From the NCBI GenBank assembly GCA_030040295.1, contig JASHTZ010000299.1, positions 1 through 8,728 of the forward strand: DNA of 8,728 bases, in the 5' to 3' direction. Source of the DNA: Terriglobia bacterium. GTDB lineage: Bacteria; Acidobacteriota; Terriglobia; UBA7540. Under the pieces are notes generated by a model that ran no database searches, had not been told where the DNA came from, and was given only the letters and a program-made list of their open reading frames with translations. This document shows, piece by piece, positions 6,395 through 8,728 of this stretch; position 1 is the first letter of the stretch, and each line of letters begins with the position of its first letter. Both the position numbers and the translations under genes were made by a program.

Positions 6395-6482
6395 AGCGCA
6401 TGGGGCGAGGTGATGGTCGGCCAATCGGGCGCCCTCAGGGTCCTCACCTGCACGGTCTCTCTCTTAACGAATAGTCCGCCGC
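6395..6482. other. Convergent spacer between rpsT and holA, no clear terminator
   Basis: This 88-bp GC-rich stretch receives transcripts from both sides. AGGTGA (6408-6413) could pair with TCACCT (6444-6449) across a 30-nt loop that itself contains GGGCGCCC. No T-run follows on either strand, so an intrinsic terminator cannot be called. Confidence 0.4.
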
Positions 6483-7568
6483 TCAGATTTTCGCCGACGG
6501 TAGGGGAACCTCGCCTCCCAACGCCGCCTCGGCTGAAGATTCCTTCCCGACCACGATCTGCCACACAAGAAATTCCAACAGGATTCTTGAATCCTTCCAG
6601 GACGATTTGATTCCCAGGTCTGCACGACGTACTGCGCGCATGGCTTGCATCAGTCCCTCGCGCGGGTAATTCTTCTGCGCGAGCGGGACAATCTCCGAGG
6701 TTGCATAAGGATTGGCGCCACGCGACCACCCGCCGCGGCCTCCGAAGCTTGCCACGCCGCGCAGGGCCTGGCGAAACAGGTCGCCGATACACCACAGAAT
6801 GAGCGTCTCGGCCACCTTGCTGGCCAGCAGTTCGCGCAGCGTGACGAGTGCCGTGGCGCAATCGCGTTCGCCGATGGCGCGCAGCAGCTTGCCGATTTCG
6901 CGCTCCTCGCGAAACGCCACTATAACTTCCAGGTCCGCAGGCTCCACGCGCTTCATTCCCGGGCGAGCGGTCAGCAATTTTTCCAATTCCGTGCGCATCC
7001 ACAAAAGATTGACGGCGGAGGGTCCGGCGGCGGAGCGCGAATCCGAGCTGATCTCAAACTTGCGGGCGATCTCTTCCGCCATGCCGCCGCTGATTTCCAC
7101 GCCCGCGTCTTGCAGGAAATGTTTAACCCAATCCGAGGCCTCGCGGAGATCCGGCGCGCGCAGCTCGACAAGCTGCGCCTTTTTTTCGAGCAGTTGGATG
7201 AAGCGCCTGCGCCGGTCGGGCTCCGCCGCAAGAAATATCACCGTTGAGAAGGGCGACGGGCGCTCGAGATAAGCGCGCAGAGCTTCCACATCGTCATCAC
7301 CGGCTCCCTTGAAGTCTTCGGAATCGGAAATGATCAGGAAGTTATGTCCGCCCAGCATGGGCATCTGCTCGGCGCCGTCGAGAGCATGGGTAAGCTGCCC
7401 GGCGGCGAATTCCAGCTCGGCCAGGCACCACTGCCGGGCATCTGCGGGGAGTGAATTCACCACAGCCTTGCGGCACTCTTCCTGAAGGAAGCGGTCAGGA
7501 CCTCGAAGGAAATACGCCGCGCCCGGCTGGCCCTTTCGCAGCGTGGTAATGAATTCAGTCGAACGCAT
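6483..7568 (-). CDS. holA: DNA polymerase III subunit delta
   Basis: The delta subunit is the wrench of the clamp loader. It binds one face of the beta sliding clamp, opens the ring, and loads it with gamma/tau and delta-prime. From the ATG at 7568 the protein has 361 residues (E. coli 343). The N-terminal AAA+-like domain includes AAYFLRGPDRFLQEECRKAV, shared by the family (equivalent to 'YLLYGeDpfLi.ea'). Around residues 68-81 lies EQMPMLGGHNFLII, the beta-interacting segment (E. coli AMSLF region). STVIFLAAEPDRRRR follows at about 108-122. The C-terminal collar part contains the REEREIGKLLRAI helix, LRELLASKVAETLILWCI and a WKDSRILLEFLVW ending. An in-frame GTG at 7595 would add nine residues (MQVAVKLFP); MRSTEFITTLRKG is the more usual beginning, but neither start has a clear ribosome site. 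The gene lies downstream of the DUF433 gene on the same strand. The lptE gene often found next to holA in Gram-negatives is absent. Confidence 0.93.
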   Translation of the reverse strand: MRSTEFITTLRKGQPGAAYFLRGPDRFLQEECRKAVVNSLPADARQWCLAELEFAAGQLTHALDGAEQMPMLGGHNFLIISDSEDFKGAGDDDVEALRAYLERPSPFSTVIFLAAEPDRRRRFIQLLEKKAQLVELRAPDLREASDWVKHFLQDAGVEISGGMAEEIARKFEISSDSRSAAGPSAVNLLWMRTELEKLLTARPGMKRVEPADLEVIVAFREEREIGKLLRAIGERDCATALVTLRELLASKVAETLILWCIGDLFRQALRGVASFGGRGGWSRGANPYATSEIVPLAQKNYPREGLMQAMRAVRRADLGIKSSWKDSRILLEFLVWQIVVGKESSAEAALGGEVPLPSAKI

Positions 7569-7652
7569 CGGGAAGAGTTTAACGGCAACCTGCACAATGC
7601 GGAAGGCAAAAGTGGGGCGGAACGTGCGCCGGGAATCCGAGCTTCGAACGAT

Positions 7653-7898
7653 TCATTTGCCGGCGGGCACTAATTCTTCCTTGTGGTTCATCAGGATTTC
7701 CCGCGCCAGGCGCACGGATTCCGCTATGGCTTCATTGCTGATTGCGCCTCGCCAATTTTCGATGATGGCTTCCCATGCTATGCCGTTGGCCACTTGATCC
7801 AGTACGTCCGCAACCATGATGCGCGTCTCTCGAAATGTAGGCTGGCCGTGGCATACGTTCGGATCAACGACAATGAAACGCCCGAGGGCTTTGGCCAT
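7653..7898 (-). CDS. DUF433 family protein, antitoxin-like, without an adjacent toxin
   Basis: This 81-residue protein is a DUF433 member. The family is a small winged-helix-like fold often found as the putative antitoxin partner of DUF5615 PIN-like toxins, and also often as solitary genes. The family beginning 'dp.v..GkPvirGTRipV' is seen at 10-29 as VDPNVCHGQPTFRETRIMV, with Glu in place of the usual Gly before Thr-Arg. Helices follow: DVLDQVANGIAWEAIIENW at 31-49 and SNEAIAESVRLAREILMNH at 54-72. The ATG at 7898 has AAGGAA 8 nt upstream and a TATAAT-bearing promoter further up. Downstream there are only 84 bp before holA and they contain no toxin frame; upstream is a divergent secreted protein. 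A toxin is therefore not encoded next to it, and its role is unknown. Read-through into holA is possible. Confidence 0.8.
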   Translation of the reverse strand: MAKALGRFIVVDPNVCHGQPTFRETRIMVADVLDQVANGIAWEAIIENWRGAISNEAIAESVRLAREILMNHKEELVPAGK

Positions 7899-7948
7899 GT
7901 TTTCGGTTCCTTTTGGGACGGTCGATTCCGTAATACGCGTCCGTCGAT

Positions 7949-7977
7949 ATTATACAGGGCGGTGGGCCGCCGCCCAA
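7949..7977 (-). promoter_or_regulatory. Predicted promoter of the DUF433 gene, with a GC-rich palindrome in the spacer
   Basis: On the minus strand, TTGGGC (7977-7972) and a perfect TATAAT (7954-7949) are 17 bp apart. A start near 7942 would give a leader of about 44 nt. The spacer holds GGGCGG (7957-7962) and CCGCCC (7970-7975), a 6-bp inverted repeat with a 7-nt loop that also covers part of the -35 box. A DNA-binding protein there would control this promoter and lies close to the opposing -10 at 7993-7998. Confidence 0.5.
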
Positions 7978-7989
7978 ACGAATCCGCCG

Positions 7990-7998
7990 TGGTAGAAT
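7990..7998 (+). promoter_or_regulatory. Extended -10 promoter of the secreted TPR protein gene
   Basis: TGG followed by TAGAAT (7993-7998) is an extended -10 element with 5/6 match to TATAAT. No -35 hexamer is visible 17 bp upstream (CCGCCC there), which is tolerated at extended -10 promoters. A start near 8005 would give a leader of about 37 nt. Confidence 0.45.
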
Positions 7999-8020
7999 GG
8001 CCGCACATTATCGTAGTGAT

Positions 8021-8038
8021 TCCCGCTTTCGGGAGGGG
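8021..8038 (+). promoter_or_regulatory. Ribosome site GGGAGGGG overlapped by a small hairpin
   Basis: GGAGG (8032-8036) lies 5 nt before the ATG at 8042 and decides that start. The sequence TCCCG-CTTT-CGGGA (8021-8034) is a perfect 5-bp stem with a 4-nt loop whose 3' arm includes the first bases of the ribosome site, so folding would partly hide it. Confidence 0.5.
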
Positions 8039-8041
8039 CCA

Positions 8042-8728
8042 ATGTCGCGTCGACCGGCTGTGAACACACTCATGCTGATCTTCGTAGCGATTCTCGCGCT
8101 GCCTCTGCAAGCGCAGCAGAAGCCCTTTACCCAGGAACAAGTCAGTAGCATGGTGCGCGACGGGTTCGGCGACGAGTCGGGAGCCAAACTGATCGAGCAG
8201 CGCGGAATCGATTTCACCCCGTCCGACAATTTTATCCAAACCTTGAAAGCCGCAGGCGCAAGCGAGGCGTTTCTGAAGGCGCTGCGCACCGCCAAGCCGT
8301 CCGAACCCGCGAGCCCCAAGAAGCCGATCAACCAGGTGCAGGTCATCACCCTGCTTGCTGCTCAAGTGCCCAGCCGACGAGTGGCCGCATTGGTCCGGGA
8401 ATCCGGAGTCGATTTTGAGCCCACGGATGAATACCTTCAGGAAGTGCGCCTGGCTGGCGGCGACGGCGAGTTAGTTAGCGCGCTCAAGAGCGCCAAGGTT
8501 ACGAAGCCGGCAATTCTTGATCGAGCGGCGCAGGCGCGAGAGGCCGAGGTTCGGCAACACGTGACGCTGGGAGCACAATTTCTCCAAGCGAAACGGTATG
8601 CCGATGCTGAGGCGGAGTACCGTGCGGCAGTTCGGTTGGATCCGCGAAACGCTAACCTGCGCACGGCGCTAGGCACAGCCATTCTCGCCAGCGGCGACTC
8701 TGACGGGGCGATTGAAGAGGAGCGGGAG
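8042..8728 (+). CDS. Secreted protein with two copies of a ~55-residue module and TPR repeats (3' end outside window)
   Basis: The frame is open from ATG 8042 to the last base (229 codons, no stop), so the gene is truncated by the window. Residues 1-24 are a signal peptide: Arg-rich MSRR, hydrophobic LMLIFVAILALPL, probable cleavage after LQA. Residues 31-85 and 98-152 are two copies of one module that align without gaps, with 17 of 55 residues identical, including G-x-D-F-x-P-x-D, the A-G pair and a closing A-L-x-x-A-K. A Pro/Lys linker (86-97) separates them. Residues about 171-206 form a tetratricopeptide repeat (LGAQFLQAKRYADAEAEYRA then VRLDPRN), and a second begins at about 207 (LGTAILASGDSDGAIEE). 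TPRs bind protein partners, so an extracytoplasmic scaffold is likely; the module's function is unknown to me. I have seen this kind of module in Acidobacteriota proteins, though from memory only. The gene diverges from the DUF433 gene and has a strong ribosome site. Confidence 0.8.
   Translation, partial: MSRRPAVNTLMLIFVAILALPLQAQQKPFTQEQVSSMVRDGFGDESGAKLIEQRGIDFTPSDNFIQTLKAAGASEAFLKALRTAKPSEPASPKKPINQVQVITLLAAQVPSRRVAALVRESGVDFEPTDEYLQEVRLAGGDGELVSALKSAKVTKPAILDRAAQAREAEVRQHVTLGAQFLQAKRYADAEAEYRAAVRLDPRNANLRTALGTAILASGDSDGAIEEERE
8132..8497 (+). repeat. Tandem protein module, two ~55-residue copies (8132-8296 and 8333-8497)
   Basis: Within the secreted protein, copy 1 is residues 31-85 and copy 2 is residues 98-152. 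They have equal length and align without gaps at 31% identity. The conserved positions are Gln and Val at the start, Ala/Leu in the middle, Gly-x-Asp-Phe-x-Pro-x-Asp, Ala-Gly, and Ala-Leu-x-x-Ala-Lys at the end. The DNA copies are diverged, so the duplication is old and under protein-level selection rather than a recent tandem repeat. Confidence 0.7.

Noticed and set aside
6408..6449. Possible bidirectional terminator between rpsT and holA
   Set aside because: Only a 6-bp stem with a 30-nt loop, and no T-run on either strand.
6352..7247. Frames of about 200 codons overlapping holA on both strands
   Set aside because: holA is clearly coding in its own frame, with family motifs throughout; these are shadow frames.
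1..8728. tRNA genes, CRISPR arrays, insertion sequences or phage genes
   Set aside because: Scanning by eye found no cloverleaf-like tRNA, spaced direct repeats, transposase motifs or terminal inverted repeats.

Overview
The window is a 60%-ish GC stretch of bacterial chromosome made almost entirely of housekeeping genes, tightly packed on both strands. No mobile element, CRISPR array, rRNA or tRNA was seen. The gene set (short-form TsaC, DUF218 membrane protein, MutS, AnmK, HPRT, ribosomal protein S20, DNA polymerase III delta) is compatible with many Gram-negative phyla. The secreted TPR protein with a duplicated ~55-residue 'GxDFxPxD...AGA' module at the right edge, the orphan DUF433 protein and the base composition make me favour Acidobacteriota. 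That assignment is inference.

Layout, left to right. (1) Positions 1-143 hold the end of a reading frame that encodes a small four-cysteine zinc ribbon. It is either a 35-residue mini-protein or the tail of a larger gene cut by the window edge. (2) A plausible promoter with a perfect 6-bp inverted repeat in its spacer (154-182) precedes a plus-strand pair: tsaC (tRNA t6A synthesis), then a single-pass DUF218/YdcF-like protein that may start at a CTG overlapping the tsaC stop. (3) These converge, with a 9-bp gap, on a minus-strand pair: mutS followed by anmK, joined by an ATGA stop/start overlap. The pair appears to be driven from a TATAAT box upstream of mutS. (4) A 189-bp spacer (5299-5487) holds that promoter and AT-rich sequence but no gene. 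(5) hpt (minus) and rpsT (plus) diverge from a 73-bp region that contains a clear rpsT promoter. (6) rpsT converges on holA (minus), with a lone DUF433 gene upstream of holA on the same strand. (7) From a compact divergent regulatory region (7899-8041), a secreted protein gene reads rightwards off the end of the window.

The genes cover tRNA modification, mismatch repair, replication, purine salvage, translation and cell-wall recycling. There is no sign that they form one pathway. The least ordinary items are the duplicated module of the secreted TPR protein, the orphan DUF433 gene with no toxin partner, the small zinc-ribbon frame, two palindromes placed inside promoter spacers, and the probable CTG start. 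No convincing new multi-gene system was found.
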